Shown here in pieces: positions 1 through 21,200 of a stretch of DNA of 37,120 nt. How positions within the stretch are numbered: the stretch's first letter is position 1; every line of letters starts with the position of its first letter. The notes beneath the pieces were generated by a model. The model made no database searches, was not told the DNA's origin, and worked only from the letters and a program-made list of their open reading frames with translations. The stretch lies in the NCBI GenBank assembly GCA_009602735.1, contig WELA01009454.1, positions 156,800-193,919 of the forward strand, in the 5' to 3' direction. This DNA comes from Mesotaenium endlicherianum. Its lineage: Eukaryota; Streptophyta; Zygnematophyceae; Zygnematales; Mesotaeniaceae. A program made the position numbers and the translations under genes.

Positions 1-14
1 GGGGGGGGACGTAC

Positions 15-1101
15 CTCTCCGACGTACTCGATGACAAAGGTGCCAGCTGGCACGGGCTCCCCCACGGCGAGGCCGAAGCCCTTGCGACCGGAGCGCACGA
101 GCTCCAGCTTCACGTGCGCCCCCCTCTGGAACTGCATCCCCCCTCACGCCACAGCCCCACAGCCTCAGCCCCCGCAGCCAAGAGCCCCCTCACCCCAGAG
201 CTGCAGAGGCCCCCCATAGGCCCCCAGCCCCAAAGCCTCAGCCTGCGCAGTCCAGAGTCCCAGAGCCAAGAGCCCCTCACCCCAGAGCCGCACAGCCGGA
301 GCCCGGAGTCCCGCAGCCCCAGAGCCTAGAGCCCCCTCACTCCAGAGCCGCACCGCCGCACATCCCAGAGCCCAGAGTCAGACAGCCCCAGAGCTCTACA
401 GCCCCACAACCCCGCAAGCCTCACAGCTGCAGAGCCCAAGGGGCCAGACCCTGGAGACCCCTGGGCCTTTGCTCTCGCACTCCACTAGTTGCTGCTACTT
501 CACTCGGTTGGCTCGCTTGCTTTTCAGGCCTCCGAGCGACTGCACATGCCCTTGCACATCGCAGCACAGAGCGGGGGAGGGGGAGGGGAGGAGGGGGTGG
601 ATGGGGATGAGGGAGGGGCAGAGGGGGCAGAGGAGGCGGGACCTGCTGGTTGGTGCAGAGGGTCCCGCAGGGGCAGTGCAGGGGCAGGCACTCGATGTTG
701 AGCATGCGGTTGAGGCAGTCGTCGGCGCACCCCGTGCCGCGGGGCGGGGGCTCGCACTGGCACACCATCACCTGCAGCATCCCCCCCCCCACCTGACGCT
801 GTCAGCAGCAGCACCTCCAGCAGCAGCAGCATTTTGACAGCAGCAGCAGCATCCGCAGCAAGCATTAGCAGCTGCAGCACCACAATCGCACAGCATGGTT
901 CCTGGAGCATCCCCAGAGCTGCATTCCCCGCGACGAGCAGCAGCAGCAGCAGCAGCAGATAGAACATGGCACTGGGATAGGGGAACACACCAGACGAATG
1001 CCAGATGCTAACGCTGGGAAGGGCGGCTAGCTAGAGAGTAGAGCACCACACCAGCGGCAATTTTGGTCGCGATTGAAATGCCACGTGGGACCATGGCCTG
1101 G

Positions 1102-1141
<40 letters not shown>

Positions 1142-3837
1142 CTGGCAGGCAAGCAAGCAGGCAGCGTGTCAAAAAGTACTGCACACGGCAATGCTCCTTC
1201 TGAGGAGGGAGGGGGAGAGAGGGAGGGAGAAAGGAAGCGAGACAAACACACACAGACAGACAGACAGACAGACAGACAGACGAGAGGGAGAGGGACACAT
1301 GAGCGCACGTGCTAGGACAGGGAGGCATGCACCCGCACCCACCTCGTCGGGGAGTTGCCGCTTGCGCTCGCGGTTGAGATACACATTGTGCGGGATGAGC
1401 GTCCACGAGCTGGGCCTCCTCTCTGCTGCACCAACGACCCCCTCCCGCTCCCATTCACTCTCATCAGGCAATTTCATGCTCACCGAGCTAGCCCAACCAA
1501 CGCTAGTGACCAGGTTGCAACCGGGCGTCACGCATGCCACCTCTGCTCCAAACACACTCCTCGTGCCGCCCAGCTAGCCCTATCAACCCTCGTGATATAT
1601 GACGTCACGCATGCCATCACGCATGCCATCATGCATGCCATCAATCAAGCAATCGTGCATGCCTTCATGCATGCCATCTCTGATGCATACACACTTGATG
1701 CTACCCTGGGCTGGCCAACCAACGCTCAAGATAAACTGGCATCGTGCATACCGTCTCTGCCCCATGCACTCCCTGTCCCACTCCAATTTCTTTACGACAG
1801 AGAAAAAGGAACACCCAGAGATGGAAGACTTCTCTTTGGGTTCTCCCTCAAGTCCCCACCTTGCACCTGCCTGCCCTGCGTGATTTCCCCATCTCTACTC
1901 TCGGAGTTCCCACTTCACACTTTCCCACTTTCTTCTGGCTTCGCTTCAGAGCCCCACCTTACACCCTGTCGGCACGCGGGCTTCATCTTCCCCACTCTTG
2001 AGCGCTCAAACTTTACTTCCTCCTTTGCATTTTCTTCAACACCTCCAGTTGCACCCGCATGCTTTCACCATCTCTACACTTGAGCACTCAGCCCCATCCC
2101 CAAGAAGAAGGTCAAGAAAGACATCCGCGTGACAACCGTGTGAGAGAGGGGGAGGGCCATGCTTGGTCGAGCCATGCTTGACCACCAACCCCCAGGCCCC
2201 AGGCACGGTGCCCAACTGCCAAGCTTCAGACTCAGAGCGGACTACAGACGTGTTTCCCACTTAGCAGCCCACCCAAGCGTGCGTTCAGTCGCCATGGTCA
2301 GGTCAGTCAAGTCATGCCCCAGATATAGGTGGGTGCTGGGCTGAGGCTTTGTGACGAGTTATCTGACAACCCACCCCCTTTGACAACACTTGTCGCGTTG
2401 CCGTGGGCCGGCAGGAGGGCTTCGCCCAGCGGGTGGGAGCCGCCAGGATGCTGACGAGGATCGAGATCGTCACCACTCTCCTCATCACTGTCCTCGTCAT
2501 CGTCGTCGCTGTCGACTAAGCCCAGCTCTTCGTTTATCTCTGCGTTTGTCTTCTCCTGGGGTACAGGGCACCTGTTGAACCTCGTGTTTGGGTTCTGGCG
2601 ACAGTACCTGCACCGATCTACCCACCACTTGCTTTTCTGACACTGCCGAGGAGATTCGCGTGGTTGCAGAACTGCAAAGGCTAGAAACTATGTGACTGCA
2701 GTAGCAGATTGTGACTACGAGGTCAGGTTGTGACTGCGCTAGCAGATTGCCACTGCTCAAGCAGATTGTGACACTGCAGTAGCAGGTTATGACTTTCGTG
2801 GCAGACTGCAGGCTGCTCAAGCAGATTATGAACTGTGCAGGCAGGTTGTGACAAGCAAGCAAATATGTGACTGCCCAAGCAGACTACAAACTCTGCTAGA
2901 AGATTGTGACAGCTCACGAAGATAGTGACTGGTCGAGCAGATGACTGACTGCACAAGCAGATAGTGAGTGCGGAAGCAGATGGGCGTCGTCACAGAGCTG
3001 GATTGCAGCAAGTAGCCAGAAAGTGTGTCAAAGATGCGCTAGCAGGGGAACATGCAAAGAGAGGATGGCAAGGCGCAGGGGTTGCAGCTGAAGCTCAGGT
3101 CTGAGAGAGGAGAGAACTGATGGACATACGTGAAAAACGAAGAGAGAAGACAAGTACAATATCAGCAAGAACGACAATAGCAACAAAGGAGAAACAACAA
3201 AACCAGGTGTGCACTACAGGTGCAGGTGCAGGCAGAGCCAGATTTCTACGAACCAGGTATCCTTGTCATTGAGCTGGCTGGCCATGGCTGCAGGAATCCT
3301 GCGCCATTTTCTGCACATGGGTCGATCACACTGCACCCAAGATGTTCGTGCAGCTGCAGGTTTTGAATCCCCAGTCACGGCTCCCTCGGACTCCTTTCTC
3401 TCCACCTCGGCTTTAGAACTGAGAAGACCTTTGGCCGAAGGCTTGTCTGAAACTTCTCTTTCAGTTGCCTGATTAATCAAAGCCTTTGTGTCGGCCCTGT
3501 CACTGTGAAATTTGACTTGTGAGAGCGATGCTGTCACCCCTGCAGCTTCACTTCTGACTGCTTGGTGTCCCTGTGCTTTTTCTCTATCACAAGGATACTC
3601 TTTTTTTGCTACGCAAGGCGTCTTTGTCCCTCCACCCCAGTCTAGCCCCCGTTTGATGTCAGCAACAGCTGGAACTGTGGAGCTAACATCATGAGAGCCT
3701 TTAACCTCAGTAACATGCAAAGGTTTGGCGTCCAGCAACTTATTTGAAGGCTGGAAGCGTTTGGTATACATCCCAAACTTGGTTTCTGGATCCCAGGGCA
3801 TCAGCCTTGCTGCAGAACAATTGTCCGTTACTTCCAT
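15..3837 (-). CDS. ASHH2/SDG8-like histone H3K36 methyltransferase, 3' part outside window
   Basis: Five exons read on the minus strand: 3254-3837, 2375-2607, 1343-1425, 643-771 and 15-131. All junctions are GT-AG and the phases agree, giving 382 residues before a GTACGT donor at the window edge. A CW zinc finger spans about residues 167-208 (WVQCDRPMCRKWRR, Cys170, Cys175, Cys197, Cys208), followed by an acidic linker. The AWS domain (about 301-343) carries CQCEPPP and NRMLNIECLPLHCPCG. The first part of SET follows (GRKGFGLAVGEPVPAGTF, EYVGE). CW-AWS-SET order and the wording of these motifs match plant ASHH2/SDG8, a nuclear enzyme that methylates H3K36 at transcribed genes. The ATG at 3837 has an in-frame TAA just upstream. 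It leaves only about 166 residues before CW, far fewer than in Arabidopsis, so an upstream exon may be missing. The catalytic half of SET lies outside the window. The exon 2/3 junction is the least certain, and an extra exon there is possible. Confidence 0.88.
1101..1164. repeat. (GCAG)n microsatellite
   Basis: A nearly pure tetranucleotide array of GCAG units runs from 1101 to about 1140 and then decays. It lies in the intron between ASHH2-like exons 3 and 4. CAG-rich triplet runs occupy about 815-960 of the same intron. Confidence 0.95.
1251..1280. repeat. (CAGA)n microsatellite
   Basis: Seven to eight CAGA units in the same ASHH2-like intron, next to a purine-rich GGGAGA stretch. Confidence 0.95.
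1607..1690. repeat. Imperfect GCATGCCAT tandem repeat
   Basis: Units of about 8-12 bases built on GCATGCCATCA recur some eight times with small changes. The GCATGC core is its own reverse complement. The array sits in ASHH2-like intron 2 (1426-2374), where no exon-like coding is visible otherwise. Confidence 0.85.
2685..2990. repeat. Degenerate minisatellite in ASHH2-like intron 1
   Basis: About a dozen diverged units of roughly 20-26 bases built on AGCAGATTGTGACTGC, with CAAGC-type connectors, lie between exons 1 and 2 (intron 2608-3253). Units vary in length and sequence, so this is an old, decayed array. Nothing shows that it is transcribed separately. Confidence 0.8.
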
Positions 3838-4547
3838 CGTTAAGACCCTTTATAGTTCCTGCGATCACCTGCCGTTCTCGCATTGATCCATTTCTTGCAA
3901 AACGATGTCGCTTTCAGCGTGTCGAATGCATAAAGCGGTGGTTCAAGCTAGCACTTGAGTATTCTTCACGGTCTCAAAACCCCAGATACTCTCAACAGCA
4001 TTCTCGGAGCACAACCTCGAAGTCCATCGGGCACAGCATACGAGGCGTGTGGTTCGACGGAAAAATATTGTTCTTCCCTTCTCATTTGTGGGTAGCCAGT
4101 GCAGCTGTACCTCGAGAGCTATCCGAGGAGGTAGCAGCAAGCTTTACCTTCGCTCGACTTTCGAAAGCAGAGCTCGAGGACAGCTTATAGCTCGCTTACA
4201 CGACGTTCACGAGCACTGTGTTCAGGCGTTTCAAGGCACTACAAGGTGCTGCTACAAGGTGCTCCGAGGTGCCGAGGCAGTTCGGAGCAGTTCGGAGTAG
4301 TTCCGAGGACATTCCAGGGTGCTCCACGGCACTCCACGGTCGTCCACGTGGCTCCGAGCTGCAGGCGTCACAAGGTAGTTTCCGTTTGTCCGCGCCATGG
4401 TCCGCGCCAAGCGACAAAGTCAACTAACTTGAGCGGCATAAGACGAAAACGATTTTTGAGTCAATGTAGGTCAACCCCTGTGCTCCCCTTCACGGCAGTG
4501 CTGTTGCTGCTGGGTACCGTTCGCATTGGTTCGCAGCAGTTTGGAAG
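3838..4547. promoter_or_regulatory. Upstream region of the ASHH2-like gene
   Basis: No convincing coding sequence is visible here. The stretch should hold the 5' UTR and promoter of the minus-strand gene. Its far side, about 4228-4350, contains short degenerate direct repeats (GGTGCT, GTTCGGAG, CTCCACGG) of unknown role. No clear TATA element was identified on the minus strand. Confidence 0.4.
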
Positions 4548-4765
4548 ATGTAGATTTTATTGAAAATAAAATCGAAGTTTAATACTGCGTTTGAAAAGAA
4601 TGAAAATTAGGCGGGTACATATGCACCCGCCTACACATCGATATTGCACTCTTGCAATCTCGAGAATAGAAGAGCGCAAGCTGCCCTAATTTCTTCACTA
4701 CTTAAGAGATGCACTCTGCTGCACTTAGCACGCAGTTGCAAAGTGACAAGCAAAGTGCACATACT
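4548..4765 (+). repeat. 5' terminal hairpin block, copy 1
   Basis: Three stem-loops are visible: 4553-4573 (8-bp stem GATTTTAT/ATAAAATC), 4608-4633 (9-bp stem TAGGCGGGT/ACCCGCCTA) and 4638-4663 (TCGATATTGCA/TGCAATCTCGA, 10 of 11 paired). The first and third have different stem sequences from the hairpins at the corresponding positions in copies 2 and 3, yet still pair. Confidence 0.8.
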
Positions 4766-5573
4766 AACCACCCACTCACCCACCCATACATAAGAGAAAA
4801 CAATACATGCTGCAGATTCACAAACAGTTGAATGTAGCTGCACAAGCAGATAATTGCTAATTGTTATGAGCTTATTAACAGACCTGTGTGCACAACTCAC
4901 AGGGCAGAAAAATTGTTATTGCATTCCTTCTAACAAATGAGTGTTTGACATGTGATGAAGAAGTTAGATGTGGAGTACCTCTGGCAATCAAAGTTGGCCA
5001 CTAGATGTGCCAAGGCACAAGTGACTGGGAAGTGCATAAAACTGCTCAAGAGCAGTATAACACATGAAGAAATTAACTAGAGATGTGACATAAAATGAGA
5101 AGTTTGAGAAAATTCTTTTCTAAAAGCTGCCCAAAAACAGCTAGAGCAATACATATGAGATATAGTTTTTAATAAGCTTACATGTCCAGATAGAAAGACT
5201 CATAAGAAATCACTCAAAAGCAGCTACATTGATAATGAACAGTAGTAGCAAAACCGGCTCAGAAAATTTGTGAGCATACCATATCTTTCATTAAAAGAGA
5301 TAAGAATACAAACATGTTAGATGAAGAGATAGTGTAGGAAAACAGCTGACCAGAAGCTGCAATCTTCTCCTCTCCATTTCTACAAGACTCTCCCCAGCAC
5401 TCCACCTTCTCTACTCAACATTTTCTATCTTAATAAAGCCCTATTTTTCTATATGCTATTCTTCTATACTATATATCTCTTTTATATAGATATAATATAA
5501 TGCTATTGCATAGCATATATTTCTTATATATAGTACTTGAATAATTTTCAGAAGGGAAAAATGCAGTATTAAA
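4548..5573 (+). mobile_element. Non-autonomous 1-kb relative of the tyrosine-recombinase element (copy 1)
   Basis: The left part (4548-4765) is homologous to the 5' terminal block found at 20966-21200 and 32796-33030. The right part (about 5405-5573) is homologous to the 3' terminal block at 20181-20369 and 21201-21389. The middle resembles, with divergence, the 580 bases between the blocks at 20370-20965. No recombinase, RT or gag coding is present, so the unit looks like a solo remnant or non-autonomous member. In coding sense it is on plus, opposite to the large element. Inverted ends are visible (TTTAATACTGC at 4578 against GCAGTATTAAA at 5573). It lies between the ASHH2-like and eS8 genes. 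Confidence 0.75.
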
Positions 5574-5888
5574 TGGCTGGTTCAGGTCGCGGGACACAGC
5601 GCTTTTCATGAACATTATTTTGAAAGCATTTTGGAAGTACTGGAAAGTCGAGAAAAAAAGCAACCCCCACCCTCACCCGGTCCGACCTCGGCATTAACAG
5701 CATTCATAGTGGCAGAAACAGCAGCGCACTTACACCCCGACGTTTACGACGACGCGTTATAAGTGCGAACCAGCTGAGGGGTTTACAATTGAGGGTTTTG
5801 TCGACGGAGGGCAGCTTCATTATATGCTCGTCTTCACGTTCCATCACCCTCTTTGACCAGCTAGGGCTTCCTCTCCCGAGCCGGCGCC
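5574..5888 (+). promoter_or_regulatory. Promoter and 5' UTR region of the eS8 gene
   Basis: About 315 bases lie between the end of the mobile element and the eS8 start codon. The last 70 bases are pyrimidine-rich (CACCCTCTTTGACC, GGGCTTCCTCTCCC), as is common in ribosomal protein gene leaders. No TATA box is obvious. A plant-type AGGGCTT-like motif occurs at about 5863, resembling telo-box elements of ribosomal protein promoters; this is suggestive only. Confidence 0.45.
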
Positions 5889-7831
5889 ATGGGTAAGAAC
5901 TGATTTAGTTTGTTCGCCATGCAATTGTTCGTACTAGATCTCGACTTTGATGTATAGTCAAGCAGTTGTAGTTTTAGAATGGGGCGTTAGTTGTTTTGTG
6001 GCAGGTGCGATTATGATGTGCATTAGAGTATCTCTTTGTCGCCCTGAGATGTTGTTCTTATCTGGGCAGGTATTTCACGTGACTCTCTTCACAAGAGGCG
6101 TGCTACCGGAGGAAAGAAGAAAGTATGGCACAAGAAGAGAAAGTACGAACTTTGTCCTATACTCTAAACACGCCCTACTTCTGGAAGAGATACCGGGCTT
6201 ACTTTGTACCATGCGGGGCACATTAAGGCAATTGGGAGGGTTCATCTTGTACCCCAAGGGGCACGACAAGATTGATGAGAAGCGTTTGTACACCTTATTG
6301 TGTGCAAAACAAGGGGCCACATGGTGGTGCTCATTAACTCAATGTATGGCTATCACAGCTGACCGTTAAAGGACCCAGAACGGATATGCATATCCTTGTT
6401 GTAGGGTTGAGGACTTGAAACAGGTCTATGCACGATTACACCCCCTGAATCTTAATAGCCCAGAGATGACTACATTTTGGCAGGTACGAGATGGGTCGTC
6501 AGGCAGCCATGACAAAGCTGTCTAGCAACAAAACAGTCCGTCGTCTTCGGGTTCGTGGTGGGAACTACAAATTCCGTGCCCTCCGATTGGATACTGGCAA
6601 TTACTCCTGGGGATCAGAGGCTGTCACCCGCAAGGCTCGTATCTTGGATGTTGTGTACAATGCATCCAACAACGAGCTGGTGCGCACACAGACCCTGGTG
6701 AAGAACGCCATTGTTCAGGTTGACGCCACACCTTTCCGCCAGTGGTACAACCAGCACTACGGTATTGACGTGGGCAAGAAGAAGATCAAGGCCGTGAAGA
6801 AGGATGAGGTGTGTCACTTTTATACATGATCTCAAAGTGATGTTATCGCATGCCGACAGTAGTGGTAGAACCATTAACTTAGTGTGTGCGAATCACCTTC
6901 AGTGTCGGCTTTTGCAGGTCTTGCATCATCACGACTTCTTAGTATGCGGTCTGCAGGTTGTGGGGCGCTTTGGATAGTGTTACCAGATTAGGTCACGTCG
7001 AGCATTTACTCGAGTGACAAGATTTCTGACAGGTAGTGGAGTTGATGGGTTGCCATCATGTGAGAACACTATTAGTAGTCAAGATGGTGCAAGGCCACAG
7101 TGGAGTGTCACGCTGAATTTGGAGCGGGTTAATGAGCAGGAGGGAGAGGCTGCAGCAGAGGAGAAGAAGCCTAGCAGCCACGTGACTCGCAAGCTGGAGA
7201 AGCGCGGCGAGGGGCACAAGCTGGACTCCCACCTGGACGACCAGTTTGCGTCCGGCAGGCTGTATGCTTGCATTGCATCCCGCCCCGGCCAGTGTGGTCG
7301 CTGTGACGGGTAAGCTTCCTGCCGCTGTCTCACAGAAGAACATAGGGGAAATGAGGGTTTGGGTCATGATGGGCATCACTTGCGTGCAAATGTTGGCTTT
7401 TTGCCAACAGAATCAGGCTTATTGGTTGAACACACGAATAGGGACGAATGTGTAGCAAAATCTTTCGGGGCTTAAGAAAAACTCAAACAACTGATTTAGC
7501 CCAAGCAACACATTGATTGAGGGCCTTTGTTGGTCGACGTCCTTCAGCTTGGTTACGAAGTCGATGGAGTCACTCTCATGGGTTTTGACATTGTTGATGG
7601 GTGAAGAAGTTTGGTTAAAGGGGTCACGCTGCGTCATGCTGGGAGCCAGTACTGGTGAAAGGTCCCTTTATTCTTTTTGACGGGCATGGCAAATGCAAGA
7701 ATTGGAGGAAAAGTCATTCTATTTTGGGTGGTGGGTATGCCAAACACAGGTACATTTTGGAGGGCAAGGAGCTTGAATTCTACCTGAGGAAGTTGCAGAA
7801 GAAGAAGGGCAAGGGAGCTGGGGCTGCTTAA
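5889..7831 (+). CDS. RPS8: 40S ribosomal protein eS8
   Basis: Five exons: 5889-5892, 6070-6142, 6484-6808, 7140-7309 and 7750-7831. All introns are GT-AG, phases agree, and the sum is 218 codons including TAA, so 217 residues, the usual length for plant eS8. Recognisable family segments are [17 protein letters not shown] at the N-terminus, [36 protein letters not shown] and [11 protein letters not shown]. The C-terminal tail is basic ([10 protein letters not shown]). The product is a structural protein of the cytosolic small ribosomal subunit. Exon 1 carries only ATG plus one base, which sets the start without ambiguity because the next exon continues into the conserved N-terminus. The acidic/Lys insert after residue 135 is the normal variable region. 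The gene appears intact, and its codon use is less GC-rich than the JMJ13-like gene downstream. Confidence 0.97.
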
Positions 7832-9176
7832 ATGTAGCTGTCGTAAATATATCAACTCTTGACCACCCTTTGGGCAGAGCTATCGGCTTGACTCAAAGAA
7901 CATGGATGTACTACATATGTGGATATAATTGCTTCAAGATCTTTTTCCTCCTTGAGCTTCCCACAGCTTGGTAACCTTGATTGGGTGACCTGGCTTGCCC
8001 TTGGCCTTTGGTGTCTCAGTGGTCAAGGGCTCTTCATGTTACGGGTTGAAAAAGTATTCAAGAGGACCAAGTAACATGTGGCATACTTCACTGATGGGTC
8101 AGGCGTGCCTTTCTAGATCACAAAACCGTTGGTAGGATGAGCTGTTGGTGGCCATTGACTTGGGGCACAAGATGTTGATTGGATTTCTCCTGCTACTTTG
8201 ACAGTAATTACACTGAACCTGGAATTGCAAACTCGTCAGCACCAGGGATCCTTCATTTTGTGTCACCCGCATTCTTTTGGGAAGGGTGAAGATGGTGATT
8301 GACCTCATGTGAACTACCAACCTGCTTACAGAGGAAATGTATTCGATTGAGCATCAGATCTTCACTTCTGTCCAGTCTTTGTTGTAGGGTTGTGTCTCGT
8401 CACATTGTACTGTTTATGGTGTTGAACGATGCTTTCCGGCTATCTTCTTTACTCAAGACTTTTGTTAACTAGTACCGATGTTCGTTGTTTTGAATTACCA
8501 CGTTTTGTAGCTAAGTATGTTGAGTTGATGCAAAATTAAACACTGTTTGCTTGCTGTGAACGTGTGGGCACTTTCACTTATGGTCCACTTTGTTGCATAG
8601 AGGCTGGTGCCTTTTAGTGGCATGTTGTTACTCTATATCGATCTGGAATGGACTATCTATTGGCGTACTCAAAATCAAGCTCATTGACCAGATTGAGGGT
8701 GGTTACCATGAGGAATAGACACATAATCTGTAATGAATAAGACACATTAATAGAAGGGCGGTGCTTGCAAGTCATATTCTCAAACAGTAGTGTGTATATT
8801 TGCATGAATTTATCATCTTCAGCATAAGGCTACCTGCTTATGCAACAGAGACAAATGATGTACTTAGTACAACTGAACACGTGTAAGATAAGTCCCTCTC
8901 TTTGTCATGGTTGCAAGGCAGCAACAAACAGCGAGTCGAGGCAGCTCTCTGCCTGAAATGGCTTCTGTTGTGGCCTGGTTGCAAGGCAGCAACGAATGCT
9001 CACTGCCCTCTGCTGCAACGTGCTACCCTACTTTGGTACGTGGCACGACTCTACACTGACAGCAATGCTAAACAGCTGTTTCCCGAGCCCTAAGGAAATG
9101 TGACTGGCTGCCACTAATCGTACGACTTCCCACAAATAAGAGATCCTACATGATTCAATACTGGTGGTGCCAGTTG
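7832..9176. other. Intergenic region between convergent eS8 and JMJ13-like genes
   Basis: No supported gene. It should contain the 3' UTRs of both convergent genes. Small ORFs here have no recognisable features. At 8909-8996 a segment around GTTGCAAGGCAGCAAC, itself a short inverted repeat, occurs twice about 70 bases apart, suggesting a small tandem duplication. Confidence 0.5.
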
Positions 9177-19414
<10,238 letters not shown>

Positions 19415-20180
19415 AATGCTTGAAGCCGACCTCAGGCGCACCTCTTTAGACCGCACTATCCGTCACTCGTTTCCTCCATCAACGAGCGAATAGTTTCAGC
19501 AGTTAGCAGAGCCAACCCCTCTAGCTGGGTATTCATCCAGGTGCTGGCACTAAGCTTCCAGCTTTAACAACAGCGCTAGCACTGTAAACAACGGCTTCAA
19601 GTTCAGGTGTTCGCAAGAATTTGAAGACGACGGCATCATCGTCCTTAAAGTATTGGAGCTGAAGGCGTCCATGATTATCGTGTACATGTCATCCCGACAA
19701 GATGTTTGCCACTATAAAACAACCCGTCACTTCAAAGTGGCCCAGAACTGATCCTGTCCCAGGCACATAACTCCCTCCTGAAAAGAGGGCTATAAAAGCA
19801 GTAAAAATAGCGGAAACGAGCAATATGGCCCATGAGAGTCGATCCGGCCTGCGAAGTTGCGGAAGACTTTTTTAGAAAATGGTTGACATTGCATTCTTTT
19901 CTTACTATATCCACTATATTCTTTCTCTTTTGCATAGAAAAAATACATGTTTCGTGGTATTATTTGCGTCACTTATGCGCCCGTGGGTCCTGTTACCCCT
20001 CTATCACACTGCTCAGTCCCGAAGCAACGAAGACGGGTGAATGTGGATGAATTATCACATGAAGCCCTTGTGATGCTAGGCAAGCCAAACCGCCTCGATC
20101 GAAAGTACAACCGCCAAATTTTACAGGTGTCCAACCTCCACTATCCGCCACGCCACTCACCGTTGGACGCCTAGTCTACG
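19415..20180. other. Upstream region of the JMJ13-like gene
   Basis: The right-to-left promoter and 5' UTR of the JMJ13-like gene must lie in the first part, but no clear core element was recognised. The far part carries one exon-like segment, listed separately, which stops just before the transposon boundary at 20181. Confidence 0.4.
20017..20126 (+). other. Possible orphan exon, unidentified
   Basis: An open stretch flanked by CAG on the left and CAG|GTGTCC on the right encodes VNVDELSHEALVMLGKPN followed by RLDRKYNRQILQ, which has normal amino acid balance and reads like a real protein. No family was recognised. It lies 55 bases before the transposon end at 20181, so it could be a remnant of a gene cut by the insertion. 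It could also be chance. Confidence 0.2.
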
Positions 20181-20369
20181 TTTAATAATGCATTTTCTCT
20201 CATTCTGAAAATTCCTCTTATATAAAAGATATAGTATATAAAAAGTATTGAAAATATTATATATGAATGATATATTATATATATTCTTTTCTTATAATTA
20301 TAGAAAAGAGATAGAGATAATGAGAGAAGTGTTGCTTTATTAGATAAAGATAGTTGAGAAGAGAAAATG
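20181..20369 (-). repeat. 3' terminal block R3, outer copy
   Basis: It aligns over its full 189 bases with 21201-21389, with scattered substitutions. It is AT-rich, with TATATA-type palindromes and an AATAAAG in coding sense that could serve as a polyadenylation signal. The outer end is TTTAATAATGCATTTTC, an inverted match to the inner side of the R5 block (GAAAATGCATTAATAAA at about 32984). Confidence 0.85.
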
Positions 20370-20965
20370 AGAGTGCTTGGAGTGAGTCTTGTAGAGATAG
20401 GGTAGGGAGGAGGTCAACTGTGTGCTGTTTCTCCTCTACTCTATCTCTCCACTACTTAGTTTCTCTTGCGGAATATGTAGACTATACTATCATCTTCTGC
20501 TTTTCATATCTAGCTCATATCTATCTCATTGAAGTCTGTCCCTCCTATCTAGCTCATGCAAACTTTTCCTATGCTTTCACTTAGCTCTCATGCACATATA
20601 TGATTGCATATTGAGCTGCAGCTAGAAAACTCATACTTTTTCTGCTTCAGGGCAGAAAAAATTCTCTGCTTCTAAAAGCTATTACTCTGTTACTTTCGTG
20701 CTACATACTCTATTCATGACTTGCTGCTCTTGAGCAGATTCTCTGCTCAATGCATCATATTATGCCATGGCACTATGCTGGGCTCTGCTGCTTGCCATGA
20801 GCACCCTTAGGTGCTCATCTAATCAACACAGAAAAGCAGCAAAAAGTTAGTTGTGCTTGTGATTTTATTTCTGCCCAGAGGGCTACAGCTTGTCCTCTAA
20901 CATTGTTTACAAATGCAGCATTTCATATGTGCTTCTGTGTTCTTGTTTTTGGGTGGGTGGGAGGG
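20370..20965. other. Unique middle segment between R5 and R3 blocks
   Basis: No coding sequence is visible. The part nearest R5 resembles the corresponding part of the copy at 4548-5573 (TTTCTGCCC, GGGTGGGTGG and neighbouring words), showing that the whole 1-kb unit is a repeated family and not a chance junction. Confidence 0.6.
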
Positions 20966-21200
20966 ATAGTGTATGCACTCTGCTTGTCACTTTGCAACTG
21001 CGTGCTAAGTGCAAGCGAGTGCATGTCTTTTATAGGAAGGAAATTGAGGAACAGAGTGGCTATGGCTACTCTGTTCTGTCTACTCGAGCTCTTCAAAATG
21101 AAGAGCTTGAGAGATGAGGCGGGTACTTGTGCCCGCCTCATTTTCATCATTCTCGAAAATTCATTATTAAACGTAGATTTAACTTAGGTTAAATCTACAT
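20966..21200 (-). repeat. 5' terminal hairpin block R5, inner copy (copy 2)
   Basis: It is colinear over 235 bases with 32796-33030. Stem-loops are at 21049-21076 (GAACAGAGTGGC/GCTACTCTGTTC), 21083-21111 (CTCGAGCTCTT/AAGAGCTTGAG, one G-T pair), 21115-21140 (TGAGGCGGGTAC/GTGCCCGCCTCA, one G-T pair) and 21173-21198 (GTAGATTTAAC/GTTAAATCTAC, perfect). The next R3 block begins at the very next base. Confidence 0.85.

Noticed and set aside
421..988. Minus-strand frames of 123 and 154 codons around the AWS exon
   Set aside because: They extend the true 129-base exon into CAG-rich intron. Splice borders at 643 and 771 give the conserved AWS to SET continuation.
2685..2990. Possible CRISPR-like array
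   Set aside because: Units are contiguous and diverged, with no constant repeat and no unique spacers, and the locus is a eukaryotic intron.
8099..8320. Minus-strand 73-codon frame downstream of eS8
   Set aside because: No recognisable motif, no splice logic, and it lies in a convergent intergenic region.
19415..19456. Longer N-terminus for the JMJ13-like protein from 19456
   Set aside because: The codon there is GTG; the first ATG in the frame is at 19414.
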